From Polyangiaceae bacterium (GTDB taxonomy: Bacteria; Myxococcota_A; Polyangia; Polyangiales; Polyangiaceae): a DNA stretch of 64,000 nt. A model generated the notes under the pieces. It did not search any database and had not been told where the DNA came from. It saw only the letters and a program-made list of their open reading frames with translations. A program made the translations under genes and the position numbers. Within the stretch, counting starts at the first letter, position 1, and each line of letters starts with the position of its first letter. The stretch lies in NCBI GenBank assembly GCA_013214025.1, contig JABSRN010000111.1, positions 1 through 64,000 of the forward strand. Direction: 5' to 3'. Below, one piece after another: positions 52,847-62,398 of the stretch.

Positions 52847-54086
52847 GAGGACTCGTCTGGACCACGTTTTGGCGTCTGCGCCAGGCGAGAGCCAAGGCTA
52901 GGAGCAGGCCGGGGAAGTAACCCGACGTCGATGAACTGCCGATAGTTCGGCAGGTACAAGCGCCGCCCTGGACCTCTTCGTCTTCGTCCACCAGGGCAAG
53001 GGAATCGGTGATGCCACCGTCGTTGGAGTCGTTGCCAGGAGGCGCCCCATAGAGGCAGCGACCGTCGGGGCCGCAGGTCCAGTCGTCTGCACAGCTGCTG
53101 CCTCCCGTGCAGGCCACACATTCACCACCGACGCAGGCGAGCTGGTCGCAATCGTTCACGTCCGTGCAAGAATCGCCAGACGCTCGGGCGATGCACCAGC
53201 CGTCCGCCGAACACTGGTCGTCCGCTGCGCAGTCGGCGTCAGTATCGCAAGGCACGCCGTAGACGCAGACTCGGTCGACACACACGCCGTCGGCTGGGCA
53301 ATCTTCGTGTCTGTCGCATACGCCTGGTTCATAGACGTCCGGAACGTTGTTGTTGTCGTTGTCTACGGGGCGACATTCGGAAAGTTCCCCCAGAACAAGA
53401 TCACTGCCGGCGGCGATGTTTCCGTTGACGCTCCGGAAGTACAACTGTGCATCGCAGGCTTCGCTGAGTCCGACCAACCCGAGGTCGAGGGATCCTTGAA
53501 TGTATCCGTGATCGTCATTGCCGATGAGAACTGGATCCCGGTCCTGACCGGTTTCGGTCGAGAACTCGGACGGGCGTAAATTCAGCGTCGCGTAGCCGCC
53601 CGGGTTGGCTTGCCACTGCCAAACGTCAGCCAGAGAGCCATCGCCGACGATACCAATTACGTATTCGTAGCCTCCGGGTGAGGGATCCGAGGCGAAGGCT
53701 TCGTGGATATCGGTGCCGGCGGCGCCTCCACCGGCTGGGCCACCCGTGCCCGCGTTTCGGTCGGTGTTGATGAAGGCGTAAACGGTGGCGCTGTCGCTCA
53801 GATCGCTGGCGTGCGAGACGTACGCGCGAATCCAGAAGCCGGTGTTGTCCGTCGCGGCGTAGGCGGTGCGTAGATCGACCGCCTGCTCAGCTGTGCCAAA
53901 GGCGCCCAGCCCATCGCCCGCGATGTCTTCGGGCCCCCAGGGCCAACCATTCTCGCCGGTTCTGTCCACGGCCACCAACTGGTGGATCCGAGGGGTATTT
54001 CGAGGGCCGGGCCAGGTCTGTGCTGCCGCCGATTGGGCGCCAAAAAGCAGGCTTGTGGCGAATAGCGCCGATAGTCGATAATCCAT
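52836..54086 (-). CDS. Secreted protein with Cys-rich modules and MYXO-CTERM-like anchor, 416 aa
   Basis: A classical signal peptide (ATSLLFGAQSAAAQ) is followed by a beta-rich domain of about 220 residues with RTGENGWPWGPED and PSPGGYEYVIGIVGDG. Next is a run of disulfide-type modules (CDRHEDCPADGVCVDRVC, CDTDADCAADDQC). The C-terminus GGACTCR, a hydrophobic stretch PGLLLALALAWRRR and a basic end is the pattern of MYXO-CTERM sorting signals, here with C-x-C in the motif. It would be processed and anchored at the cell surface. The 3' end overlaps the OmpA gene by 11 bases. Confidence 0.82.
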   Translation of the reverse strand: MDYRLSALFATSLLFGAQSAAAQTWPGPRNTPRIHQLVAVDRTGENGWPWGPEDIAGDGLGAFGTAEQAVDLRTAYAATDNTGFWIRAYVSHASDLSDSATVYAFINTDRNAGTGGPAGGGAAGTDIHEAFASDPSPGGYEYVIGIVGDGSLADVWQWQANPGGYATLNLRPSEFSTETGQDRDPVLIGNDDHGYIQGSLDLGLVGLSEACDAQLYFRSVNGNIAAGSDLVLGELSECRPVDNDNNNVPDVYEPGVCDRHEDCPADGVCVDRVCVYGVPCDTDADCAADDQCSADGWCIARASGDSCTDVNDCDQLACVGGECVACTGGSSCADDWTCGPDGRCLYGAPPGNDSNDGGITDSLALVDEDEEVQGGACTCRTIGSSSTSGYFPGLLLALALAWRRRQNVVQTSPHAK

Positions 54087-54289
54087 AAGTTACCCAAAAA
54101 CGGCGGTGCCGTCACTATATGAGTGGGTGCTATCGGCTAGAATTATCACCCGTTAGTCGTCTGTTGCTCGTCTGTTGGATTCGACGCGTTTTCAGTGCAA
54201 GCCGACGGACCGGTTGGGCGTTTCCGATCGCCATGAGCCAAGAAGGTTCTGCTCGCAGTGCTTTCGATTCCGGTCGGGGACCGCGAAAC

Positions 54290-56032
54290 CTACTCGGTCT
54301 CGTAGGCGCCAATGTCTATCTTCGCACCTTGGGTTCGCGCCTCGCCATCGATATCGAGGCTGCCGGACGCGGGGTTGAGAGTGCCCGCATTGATGAGTGA
54401 TGAAGCCATCCCGGCGTGCATATCGCCCGGCGTGCCGGCTTCGCCCCCGGTCCCGTAGCTCCCGGTATTGATGAAGTTAGGTGTTCCACTATTGAGACCG
54501 GCACCGAGCCAGCCCTCGATCAAACTACTGACGAAGGTCGGGTAGCCATTCGAGGTGACTATGCTGGAATCCGCCGTGGAGGCGGCAGGCGCGTAGTTGG
54601 CCCAGATTACGGTGTTGGTGATGGCTAGCGTCGCCGGCCCGCCTTCTTCTCCTGCAGTAACGGCGATGGCGCCGCCCGTAGCCAATTCGGTGGAGTTCGC
54701 CGATAGACTGCAGTTGTTGAGGGCGAGAGTGCCGCCGTCGTACAGATGAATGGCGCCTCCGGCGCCTGTGGCGGAGTTTGCGGAGAATATCGAGTTGTTG
54801 ATGGTGGCGCTGATTGCCTCCCGAACTTGGATCGCTCCCTGTCCGGACAGATTCCGAACGAACTGCGTTCGCTCAAAGCTGACGATTCCGCTCCCTCTCA
54901 CCAACGCCGCACCACCGCCAAAGTCAGCGATGTTCTCGTCGAATACGACGTCGGTGAACGCAGCGTCGACCGCCGATCCCTCTAGGAAGACAGCGCCCCC
55001 AGTGCTTCCAAAATTCCCGCGGAACACCAGATTGCTGAGCGTGAGAGCGCCATTGCGGATGCGAATGCCTCCACCGCCCCGTACGGCGTAGTTGCCGGCG
55101 AATGTCACGTTCGAGATCGTCACGTCGGCGGTGTCTGAAAACATACCTCCGCCACGATACTGCAGCTCTTCTGCCGAGAGATTTTCGTCCGCGACGCCTC
55201 CAGTCACCACGAAGCCGTCCAGGACTGCCGCCGAGTTGACGTCGTTCGCCATTACCACTGTGTAGGAATTGGTGCCGGCGGGGTTGGTCAGTAGCGATTG
55301 CGAGTCGAACTCGAGCTGGACAACACCGTCCACCGCGTTGTCCGGCTCAGTCTCGTGATCGATGTCCCCACTCAAAATCGTGACCTGGGTCGCGGTATCC
55401 CGTTGGGCGCGGGCGATTTCGGTACCCGTGAAGCCGCCGTACAGGGCCACGTCGTCTAGAAGTGTGAACTTCGCGTCGGGGTCATCATTGATTACATCGG
55501 TGCCGTCGTCTGGATAATATGTCCCGGCAGCAACCCAAAGTTCGTAGGTGAAACCGATCTCGGCGTCGGATAGGCCGTCCTGCAGCGTTGGAAAGGCGGT
55601 TGCCCAGGAGCCGCCATCGGGATCCTGCGATGTGCTGTTGCTATCGACTCGAATGATGGGCGGAGTGTCCTCCGGGTCGTTGGGATCGGTGTTCCAGGCA
55701 ATTTCATCGGCATCGTCGACGAAGTCACCGTCGGTATCCACGAAGACTCGCTGGACACTCGCGTCGCTAGCGTCGCTGGCATCGCTGGCATCGCTGGCAT
55801 CGCTGGCGTCAACCGCCCCGGAGCCGCCAGCGTCGCTCATGCCGCCGGAGCCGCCATCTCCGCTGGCACCTCCACTGGCGTCCGGCGAGGCCTCTCTCGT
55901 GTCACCTGAGTCGCGGCTTCCAGAATCAAATTCTGCAGCTTGGGGCTTGGTACCTTCGTCGTCTCCGCAGGCGGCAGCGCCCACCAGAGCTAGGACAACG
56001 ACGGACGAGAGGCTGGTACAACGCAAGGTCAT
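54290..56032 (-). CDS. Right-handed beta-helix surface lipoprotein (choice-of-anchor Q type), 580 aa
   Basis: The lipoprotein signal (LALVGAAACGDDE) and an acidic Gly/Asp/Ser tether include five to six copies of the tripeptide DAS coded by 9-base DNA repeats (about 55757-55808). The rest is a parallel beta-helix of the pectate-lyase type: recurring strands like VTISNVTFAGNYAVRGGGG, ALTLSNLVFRGNFGSTGGAV and TLALNNCSLSANSTELATGG. The C-terminal DIDGEARTQGAKIDIGAYE is the choice-of-anchor Q signature. The family is linked to surface polysaccharide or adhesion functions; no catalytic residues can be named. It lies 78 bases downstream of menA but is probably a separate unit. Confidence 0.85.
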   Translation of the reverse strand: MTLRCTSLSSVVVLALVGAAACGDDEGTKPQAAEFDSGSRDSGDTREASPDASGGASGDGGSGGMSDAGGSGAVDASDASDASDASDASDASVQRVFVDTDGDFVDDADEIAWNTDPNDPEDTPPIIRVDSNSTSQDPDGGSWATAFPTLQDGLSDAEIGFTYELWVAAGTYYPDDGTDVINDDPDAKFTLLDDVALYGGFTGTEIARAQRDTATQVTILSGDIDHETEPDNAVDGVVQLEFDSQSLLTNPAGTNSYTVVMANDVNSAAVLDGFVVTGGVADENLSAEELQYRGGGMFSDTADVTISNVTFAGNYAVRGGGGIRIRNGALTLSNLVFRGNFGSTGGAVFLEGSAVDAAFTDVVFDENIADFGGGAALVRGSGIVSFERTQFVRNLSGQGAIQVREAISATINNSIFSANSATGAGGAIHLYDGGTLALNNCSLSANSTELATGGAIAVTAGEEGGPATLAITNTVIWANYAPAASTADSSIVTSNGYPTFVSSLIEGWLGAGLNSGTPNFINTGSYGTGGEAGTPGDMHAGMASSLINAGTLNPASGSLDIDGEARTQGAKIDIGAYETE

Positions 56033-56110
56033 TGGGCTCAGGCTAAACGTCCCGGCCGAGTGTTGTCAACGAGGCGGGCACGAAGCCGCTTTGTGAGCGT
56101 TATGGAGGCT

Positions 56111-57040
56111 TCAGTTGCCGCGAGATATGCCCACGGCGAAACACAAACCGAAGCCAAACAACAGTTTTGCCGTGAGAACGAGAGTTGGGTTGAGCGCCTC
56201 ACCGCGTTGAGTCGCGACCCTACGCCAAAGTATCAGCGCGCCGGGTAGGGTGACCCAGGGCAGCAATACGCTCACCGGCGCTTGGTCTCGGACGAAAAGC
56301 ATCAGCGGCGTGCCGTAGGCGAGCGCCAACATGAGGCCGTATTCGGCAATTCCCGCGCGGCGGCCAAAACGCACCGGGAGTGTGCGTTTTCCTGCGAGCA
56401 CGTCCGTTGCTTGGTCGCGGACGTTGTTGACGACGAGAATATTCGTTGCCAGCGCGCCGACGGGTACGGCGCAATACCACGCCAGCGCTGGCACACTTCC
56501 GGCCTGTACAAGAGCCGTGCCGCACACGGCGACGAAGCCGAAAAATATCATCACAAAAACGTCGCCCAGACCATGGTACCCCAACGGGTACGGTCCTCCG
56601 GTGTAGGCGATTGCACATACGATGGACGCTATTCCAATGGCGATGACCGCCGGTCCCGCCACCCACGTCAGGTAAGCTCCAAATACACTAGCCAGGCCGA
56701 ACACCACGACCATGCCACGCCGCACTGCCGACGGTTGAAGCAGTCCCGATTGAACGGCACGGGTTGGACCGAGCCGCGCTTCCGTATCGGCGCCCTTTTC
56801 GTAGTCGAAAACGTCGTTGGCGAAGTTCGAACCGATTTGAAGGAACATCGCTCCAAAGAGTGCGGCGAGTGCCGGCCACAGCGCGAAGCTATTCTCAGCG
56901 ACGCAACACGCCGTCCCCACGGCCACCGGTGTTGCCGCTGCGGTGAGCGTCGCGGGGCGACACGCTAATAGCCACGCCCGCTTGCTGCCGGGCTCGATCG
57001 CGGGGGCCTCCGCTGCTGTTATGGCGCGCGCTTCCGTCAT
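56111..57040 (-). CDS. menA: 1,4-Dihydroxy-2-naphthoate polyprenyltransferase
   Basis: Attaches the polyprenyl tail to 1,4-dihydroxy-2-naphthoate in the inner membrane to give demethylmenaquinone. A UbiA-fold membrane protein of 309 residues with eight to nine helices. The two Asp-rich motifs are [14 protein letters not shown] and [19 protein letters not shown], which bind the prenyl diphosphate through Mg ions. The ATG at 57038-57040 overlaps the menH stop (ATGA), so upstream in-frame extension to 57385 is rejected. Last gene of the menG-F-D-H-A unit. Confidence 0.93.
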   Translation of the reverse strand: MTEARAITAAEAPAIEPGSKRAWLLACRPATLTAAATPVAVGTACCVAENSFALWPALAALFGAMFLQIGSNFANDVFDYEKGADTEARLGPTRAVQSGLLQPSAVRRGMVVVFGLASVFGAYLTWVAGPAVIAIGIASIVCAIAYTGGPYPLGYHGLGDVFVMIFFGFVAVCGTALVQAGSVPALAWYCAVPVGALATNILVVNNVRDQATDVLAGKRTLPVRFGRRAGIAEYGLMLALAYGTPLMLFVRDQAPVSVLLPWVTLPGALILWRRVATQRGEALNPTLVLTAKLLFGFGLCFAVGISRGN

Positions 57041-57822
57041 GGCTCGTCCGGCTCTGACAGTAAGCAGGCCGTGATTCGATCGGGAGCTTCCAGCACGGGG
57101 TTGTGTCCGATGTCTGGCAACACGGAGTGTCGAGCGTGCTTCAGCCTTGATAACAGGGTGGAAAGCAGGCCGGTAAACTTGGAATCCAGCTTGCCGCTGA
57201 CCAGGTGAATCGGCATCTCGAGGGCTTCCAGCGCTGACGTCGTGCTGGGCATCACCCCCAGTCCGGTGACGCCTAGAGAGAACGCCAATCCTTTGGGGTC
57301 GCAGCGGAGTCTGGCGGCGCGCTGGTTCTTGAGTTGGATCTCTGAGAGCCGGCTCTGGCTGTTGAATAAGGGCAAGCTTTCCCACTTGTCCACGAACGCG
57401 TCGAGCCCCTCGTTGAGCAATAGGTCTTGCCAGTGTTGGTCAGCCTGTTTGCGCTCTGCCCGTTGGCGTGGTGCGTCCAAACCCGGATGGCAGCCGATGA
57501 GGGTTGCTTGGGAAAATAGCTGTGGATGCCGACTGAGAAGAACACAAGCCACCCGGCCGCCCAACGAGTATCCCGCGAGGTGGGCACCTGCGAATTGCTG
57601 TTGGGTAACGAGCGCCGCGAGCCGATCGACCTCGGTTGCAAAACCATTGTCTTCGCCGTCGTTTGCGGAATAGCTCAGCCCCGACTCCCTGTCGTGCCCC
57701 ACTAGGGTCGGGCATAGGACTTGGGCGCCGTTCGCTTTGAGTTGCGCGGCTACAGGTTCCCAGCTCTCGGGGCTGCCGGTGAAGCCGTGCAATAGAACAA
57801 ATTGTTTGCGTAGGCCGTTCAC
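57037..57822 (-). CDS. menH: SHCHC synthase (MenH), alpha/beta hydrolase, 261 aa
   Basis: Eliminates pyruvate from SEPHCHC to give SHCHC in menaquinone synthesis. Motifs: oxyanion strand [14 protein letters not shown], nucleophile elbow GYSLGGRVA with Ser, and C-terminal catalytic His in [16 protein letters not shown] start at 57820-57822 overlaps the menD stop by four bases. MenH identity is supported mainly by its place between menD and menA; related hydrolases share these motifs. Confidence 0.88.
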   Translation of the reverse strand: MNGLRKQFVLLHGFTGSPESWEPVAAQLKANGAQVLCPTLVGHDRESGLSYSANDGEDNGFATEVDRLAALVTQQQFAGAHLAGYSLGGRVACVLLSRHPQLFSQATLIGCHPGLDAPRQRAERKQADQHWQDLLLNEGLDAFVDKWESLPLFNSQSRLSEIQLKNQRAARLRCDPKGLAFSLGVTGLGVMPSTTSALEALEMPIHLVSGKLDSKFTGLLSTLLSRLKHARHSVLPDIGHNPVLEAPDRITACLLSEPDEP

Positions 57823-59579
57823 GGCGAAGAGACCGCTCCGATCGTTTCGCGCACCTGTTCCAGCAATTGTTCCATGGCGTCCCGGGCACTACTCGGCGGC
57901 ACCTTGAATTCAACGAGGGTCGCACCGCGCTTGGCAAGGGCGGCCTGCAGTGCCGAGCCCGCTTCCTGGGGGTCGGACACTTCGCGATAGTCCAACTGAT
58001 ACAATGCTGCGGCGTGACGAAAATCAGTGTCGTGGGGGGTGAGCCATGGCGCCATTTCTGCAACGGTCGCGTTCGAGGCCAACGGCAGTTGATCGAAAAT
58101 GCGGCCCCCTTCGTTGTTGATGACGGCAATAACAAAGGGAGTATTCAGACCGGCGGCCAGCAGTAAGCCGGAAATGTCGTGGTGCAAACTGACGTCGCCT
58201 AGCAGTACGGTGACAGTTTTTTTGCAGGCTCGGGCCACTCCGACCGCTCCAGAAATGATGCCGTCAATACCGCTGGTTCCCCGCTGGGAGACGACGGATA
58301 CCTTCGCCGCCAGTCCGTCGCTGAAGGTGTCGATTTCGCGTACTGGCAGACTATTCCCGAGCACGAGAACTGAATCCTCCGGGATGAGACTGGCGATGGC
58401 GGCAATGGCGCCGGGCTCTGCGAATCGTTCCCGAGTACGGTCGCGAAATTCGGTGGCACTCTGGTCGAGTTTTTGCAGAGTTTCGTTGGCGTTCTCGGTA
58501 CCTTCCTCCCGGGCGAGAGCGGAACGGAGTTCCTGCAGAGCTGGCTCAAGATCCCCTTGAAGGATTTGTCGCGCACTGTTGAATGGGTCGACCCATGAGT
58601 GGTGACACAGGACGTCTCGGGGGATCGGTGCGCCGTGGCTGATGAGATCGGCGTATCCCTTCGACGTGGGCGTCAACCCCACTTGCAAGATGTAATCCGG
58701 TCGTTCGGAGCCTGCGAAAGCGCCGGCGCGAGCCAATACGTCCCAGTTTCGAACATAGCGGGGCAGTGGGTCTTGCTTTGCCGCGCGCCTTAGACCGCTT
58801 GTGGTTTCTAGATAGACATCAACCTGCGCGCTGGCGGCGATATCTGCGATGACTTGTTGGGATACGGCGCCGAGGGGCAGGGGGCCCACGATGAGCAGAC
58901 CGCGTTTCGATTCCGCCAAGGAATTGGCGGCTTTTTGCAGGGCGTCGTCGGGCACGTGCCGCGTGGGTTGGGGGGCTACCGTGATGGGTTGCGATAGTGT
59001 CCGATTGACGTTCGCGGTCAGAGTCTTTTCGGCCTCTGTTGTCGGCTGCGCGGGGTCAAAGGGTTTCCGTACTCCCAAGTTTACGTGGACAGCTCCGGCG
59101 TCAGGGCCTTGGCAGAGTGCGACGCATTGGGCGGCGGTGCGTCGCAGGGAATGCAGACTGTGTGGGTCGGGCACTCCCGGGTCAAAGAAGCCGCGAACTG
59201 CATCGCCATATAACTGGGTCTGATTCACCGTCTGCGGTGCGGCGACTCCCATCAGTTCGGGAGGCCGATCCGCCGTCAGCACAAGTAGCGGAGCGGCGGA
59301 GTAGCCGGCTTCGAGGATGCTCGGAAGGTAATGAGCTGGGGCACTACCTGATGTACACAATACCGCTGCGGGGCGCCCCGTCAGTTTGCCCCAACCAAGG
59401 GCTGCGAACCCGGCGGAGCGTTCATCCATCACCACGGTGACTTCAACCCGCGGTTCAGCGACCATCGCCCACGCGAAGGGTGTGGAGCGGGAACCAGGGC
59501 TGAGGAATAGTTGGGAGAGCCCGGCGTCCGCTAGACTCACGGCCCAGAGACGAGCCCATTCGCTGGCGAGGTTTTTCAC
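57819..59579 (-). CDS. menD: SEPHCHC synthase (MenD), thiamine diphosphate dependent, 586 aa
   Basis: Adds succinic semialdehyde (from 2-oxoglutarate) to isochorismate. Visible are SPGSRSTPFAWAM, the TPP-activating Glu region DERSAGFAALGWGK, CTSGSAPAHYLPSILEA, and the Mg-TPP motif GDVSLHHDISGLLLAAG followed by NNEGGRIFDQLP. All three TPP-enzyme domains are present, and the length matches family size. GTG start at 59577-59579 overlaps the menF stop by four bases. Confidence 0.95.
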   Translation of the reverse strand: MKNLASEWARLWAVSLADAGLSQLFLSPGSRSTPFAWAMVAEPRVEVTVVMDERSAGFAALGWGKLTGRPAAVLCTSGSAPAHYLPSILEAGYSAAPLLVLTADRPPELMGVAAPQTVNQTQLYGDAVRGFFDPGVPDPHSLHSLRRTAAQCVALCQGPDAGAVHVNLGVRKPFDPAQPTTEAEKTLTANVNRTLSQPITVAPQPTRHVPDDALQKAANSLAESKRGLLIVGPLPLGAVSQQVIADIAASAQVDVYLETTSGLRRAAKQDPLPRYVRNWDVLARAGAFAGSERPDYILQVGLTPTSKGYADLISHGAPIPRDVLCHHSWVDPFNSARQILQGDLEPALQELRSALAREEGTENANETLQKLDQSATEFRDRTRERFAEPGAIAAIASLIPEDSVLVLGNSLPVREIDTFSDGLAAKVSVVSQRGTSGIDGIISGAVGVARACKKTVTVLLGDVSLHHDISGLLLAAGLNTPFVIAVINNEGGRIFDQLPLASNATVAEMAPWLTPHDTDFRHAAALYQLDYREVSDPQEAGSALQAALAKRGATLVEFKVPPSSARDAMEQLLEQVRETIGAVSSP

Positions 59580-60955
59580 GACTCCGTTTTTACGCCAAGC
59601 GCTGCCAAGAGGGCGCCAAGTTTTAGTTGGGTTTCGCGGAACTCGTTCTCGGGTAGGGAGCCGCGAACTATGCCGGCGCCGGCATAGAGGTGGGCACAGC
59701 GTTCCTCCACGACCCCAGAGCGCAGCGCGACGACGAATTCACCGTCGCCTTCTGCATCGAACCAGCCAACTGGGGCGGCATACCAGCCGCGCGCTGACTG
59801 CTCGTTCTCTGATATCCACGTCATGGCACCGGGTGTGGGCACTCCGCCCACCGCTGGGGTGGGGTGAAGTTCGTCCACGAGTTCTAGGATGTGTGTCGGT
59901 TGTGCCAGCTCGCCTGCGATGGGCGTGCGCAGGTGGAGGATATCCCGAAGCTCGCGAAATTCTGGTGCCTCCGGGTAAGTCAGTTGCGAGCATCGAGAGC
60001 CCAAGCTGCCGACGATGGCGCTCACCACGTGGCCATGCTCCTCGGATTCTTTTTGACTATTACGGAGGTCGGCTGCGAGTTGTTGGTCACCGGACCGGGT
60101 CGAGCCGGCGAGAGCCTCGGTGACCAGGTTGAGTCCCTGTTTTTGAATCAGACGCTCAGGCGTCGCACCGAGAAAGGTCGAGCCAGTGGTTCGGAAAGCG
60201 AAACGCGTGCAGGAGAAGCTCGTCTTGCTGAGAGTGTACAGTGCCTCCAACGGGCTCAGGGCCTCATCGAAGCGTAGTTCCTGGCGACGAGCGGTCACGA
60301 CCTTCTTGCATTGGCCTTGATCGATGGCGCGAAGGATTCGTTCGACGGATTTGCACCAGAGATGAGCGTCGTCGCCGGTGAAGGCCGTGGGAACCCGGCT
60401 AGGAGCCTCGCCGTGGGAGGCCTCAGAATTTAAACCCTCAAGCAGTCGTCCGGCACGTTGAGCTAGACCCTTGCGGATCTCGGTCGTCTCATGGCCGTTC
60501 AGCGCTAGGCTGAACCATGCTCGATCGCCGGTCTTACTGTAAGCGAATCGCGGCAACCAAAAGCGTGCATCCCCGAATCCCTGCCACGGGGCTACATCCG
60601 CTGATCCGGGCGCGAAGGCGAAGCCGCCGATCAAACGGGGGGAAGGTGCGCCGTCTCCTTGAGAACGAAGGCTGAGGCTCGAGAAAATCTCAATCGCTTG
60701 TGTCTTTACGGCATCAAAACGCCCGGTGCCCTGTGCGGTGGCTTCGGCAGCTACTCCAACGCCGGCGTATACATTTCCGTCTGGGGTTTCCCATACGACG
60801 ACCGTGTCATCGCCCGCCGCTGTGACGAGACGTTCTGCAGGAGCCAACGGAGCTGGCACAGTGAGGACTGTGGGACGGGTGTTGTTCGCCAGCTGTTCAG
60901 CGAGCCAAGCTATGCCCCGCGCGGGATCCGCTGCGGTCGGAGCGGGCACAGCCAT
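59576..60955 (-). CDS. menF: Isochorismate synthase (MenF-type), 459 aa
   Basis: Converts chorismate to isochorismate, the entry step of menaquinone synthesis. A chorismate-utilising domain in the C-terminal half shows KVVTARRQEL (general-base Lys), FLGATPERLI, TEALAGSTRSG, EEHGHVVSAIV, LHLRTPIAGEL and YAGAGIVRGSLPENEFRET. The pattern fits MenF/EntC rather than anthranilate synthase, and the operon decides for MenF. ATG start at 60953-60955, three bases after the menG stop. Confidence 0.94.
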   Translation of the reverse strand: MAVPAPTAADPARGIAWLAEQLANNTRPTVLTVPAPLAPAERLVTAAGDDTVVVWETPDGNVYAGVGVAAEATAQGTGRFDAVKTQAIEIFSSLSLRSQGDGAPSPRLIGGFAFAPGSADVAPWQGFGDARFWLPRFAYSKTGDRAWFSLALNGHETTEIRKGLAQRAGRLLEGLNSEASHGEAPSRVPTAFTGDDAHLWCKSVERILRAIDQGQCKKVVTARRQELRFDEALSPLEALYTLSKTSFSCTRFAFRTTGSTFLGATPERLIQKQGLNLVTEALAGSTRSGDQQLAADLRNSQKESEEHGHVVSAIVGSLGSRCSQLTYPEAPEFRELRDILHLRTPIAGELAQPTHILELVDELHPTPAVGGVPTPGAMTWISENEQSARGWYAAPVGWFDAEGDGEFVVALRSGVVEERCAHLYAGAGIVRGSLPENEFRETQLKLGALLAALGVKTES

Positions 60956-60958
60956 GGC

Positions 60959-61690
60959 CTAGGCCTTTTTTCGGGCCTGGCCGACGTACAGGTGGCACAC
61001 GCCGAAGGTGAAGGGGACCACTTCGATGACCTCAAGGCCTGCGCTCTCCATGACCGCGGTGAATTCATCGGGTTCGGGGAACGCGGCGATAGAGCGTTGG
61101 AGGTACTTGTATTCTTTGGAGCCTGACAGCAGGCCGCCGAGAACAGGGACGATCGTATGGATATGAAAACGTGCGAGCGGCCCCATGAGGCCTGTGCGCG
61201 GTTCGCCGAGTTCGAGGATGGCGATACGGCCGCCGGGGCGCACCACGCGAGCCATTTCCCGAAGCCCAGCTTGTCGGTCAGGTACGTTTCGAATGCCGAA
61301 GGCGATGGTGGCGCCATCGAAAGAATCAGTTTCCTCGTCGATCTGTTCTGCTGATCCCTGGGCCAGAGTGATGCGGGAAGACAGCCCGGCTTTCTCGACT
61401 TTACGTTCGCCGACCTCGAGCATCTTCACCGAGGGATCGGTTCCGACGATGTTGGCTTTCGGGAAAATGTTGGCGGCCAGGATTGCCAAATCGGCCGTTC
61501 CGGTCGCAACATCGAGAATGCGTTTGGGTTCCCCGAGGCTGCGCACCGTCTTCCGGCGCCAGCGTTGGTCGATGCCCAGGGAAATGATGCGGTTGAGCAG
61601 ATCGTATCGATCGGCGATGCCGTCGAACATGGCGCCGGATCCGCCACGGGGGGCTCCGGGGGCGAGGGGGGCTTGAACATCTACAGACAT
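60959..61690 (-). CDS. menG: Demethylmenaquinone methyltransferase (UbiE/MenG), 243 aa
   Basis: SAM-dependent C-methylation giving menaquinone, the last step of the pathway. Features: MFDGIADRYDLLNRIISLGID near the N-terminus (first 20 residues MFDGIADRYDLLNRIISLGI), SAM motif I LDVATGTADLAI, GTDPSVKML, and the family signature IAFGIRNVPDRQAGLRE. The ATG at 61688-61690 is preferred over the upstream in-frame start at 61792, whose extension lacks homology. It is the first gene of the unit; a divergent CcmH-like gene begins 105 bases away. Confidence 0.93.
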   Translation of the reverse strand: MSVDVQAPLAPGAPRGGSGAMFDGIADRYDLLNRIISLGIDQRWRRKTVRSLGEPKRILDVATGTADLAILAANIFPKANIVGTDPSVKMLEVGERKVEKAGLSSRITLAQGSAEQIDEETDSFDGATIAFGIRNVPDRQAGLREMARVVRPGGRIAILELGEPRTGLMGPLARFHIHTIVPVLGGLLSGSKEYKYLQRSIAAFPEPDEFTAVMESAGLEVIEVVPFTFGVCHLYVGQARKKA

Positions 61691-61794
61691 ATGGGTTCCG
61701 GGTCGATGAGGACTAGAACCCCGACAAATGTGCGTCAAGTTGGGCGCGTATGGTGGTGCAGAGGGCGCTAGACGTGGCAGAATCCCTGACAACG
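61691..61794. promoter_or_regulatory. Divergent promoter region menG / CcmH-like gene
   Basis: The 104-base gap should drive the menaquinone operon (minus) and the CcmH-like gene (plus). No clear -35/-10 pair can be assigned; an open frame continues through it on the plus strand from 61750 without protein features. Confidence 0.35.
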
Positions 61795-62325
61795 ATGACC
61801 TTTCGCGCCGTATTCCTGTCGTTCGTGCTGTTCACTTCCTTGTGCCAGATCGGGCCTGTCCAGGCCGAGGACGGTCATGAACACGCCGAATCCGTCGATG
61901 TCGCCGAGTTTTCTAGCTATGTGGAGGGCGCGGCTCGGCTCGAAGGCCGACTCTTGGCTCCGTGCTGTTGGAACCAAACTCTCGATATCCATGGATCCCC
62001 GGCAGCGACTGAGCTGCGGCGTGAGATACGAAAGCGCCTACGCGGAGGCGAGACCCCCGACGTTATCGAAGCCAGCATCATTGCGCGGCACGGGGATAAA
62101 ATTCTTGCGGTCCCCAAAGGCAGTCCCCTTGCTAAATTGGGCATGTGGTTGGCGCTGGCGCTGGGGCTGGCGGCGTTTGGCGTGATCAAGACCCTGGTGC
62201 GATGGAACCGGCAGGGCGCTGACGAAAAACCCCGCGCTGAAGGAAGTACGGCCAGCACCCCTGAAGTTGACGATTGGGACGAACGCCTCGATGACGAGTT
62301 GAGTCGTCTCGACCGCGACGATTGA
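61795..62325 (+). CDS. CcmH-like cytochrome c maturation protein, diverged, 176 aa
   Basis: A signal peptide (LFTSLCQIGPVQAEDG) is followed by the CcmH/CycL core: VEGAARLEGRLLAPCCWNQTL, then REIRKRLRGGETPDVIEASI and RHGDKILAVPKGSPLA, one transmembrane helix (LGMWLALALGLAAFGVIKTL) and an acidic tail. CcmH normally reduces apocytochrome with an LRCxxCQ motif; here the site reads APCCWNQ with adjacent cysteines. The ATG at 61795 is chosen for the signal peptide. Whether it still works in cytochrome c assembly or in another thiol task is open. Confidence 0.82.
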   Translation: MTFRAVFLSFVLFTSLCQIGPVQAEDGHEHAESVDVAEFSSYVEGAARLEGRLLAPCCWNQTLDIHGSPAATELRREIRKRLRGGETPDVIEASIIARHGDKILAVPKGSPLAKLGMWLALALGLAAFGVIKTLVRWNRQGADEKPRAEGSTASTPEVDDWDERLDDELSRLDRDD

Positions 62326-62398
62326 CGGTACTTGCCGCGCGCTCAAGCGACAGTTTGGCGTGAACAGCATCGGACAGCGAAACCGAGCAGCGGGTGAT

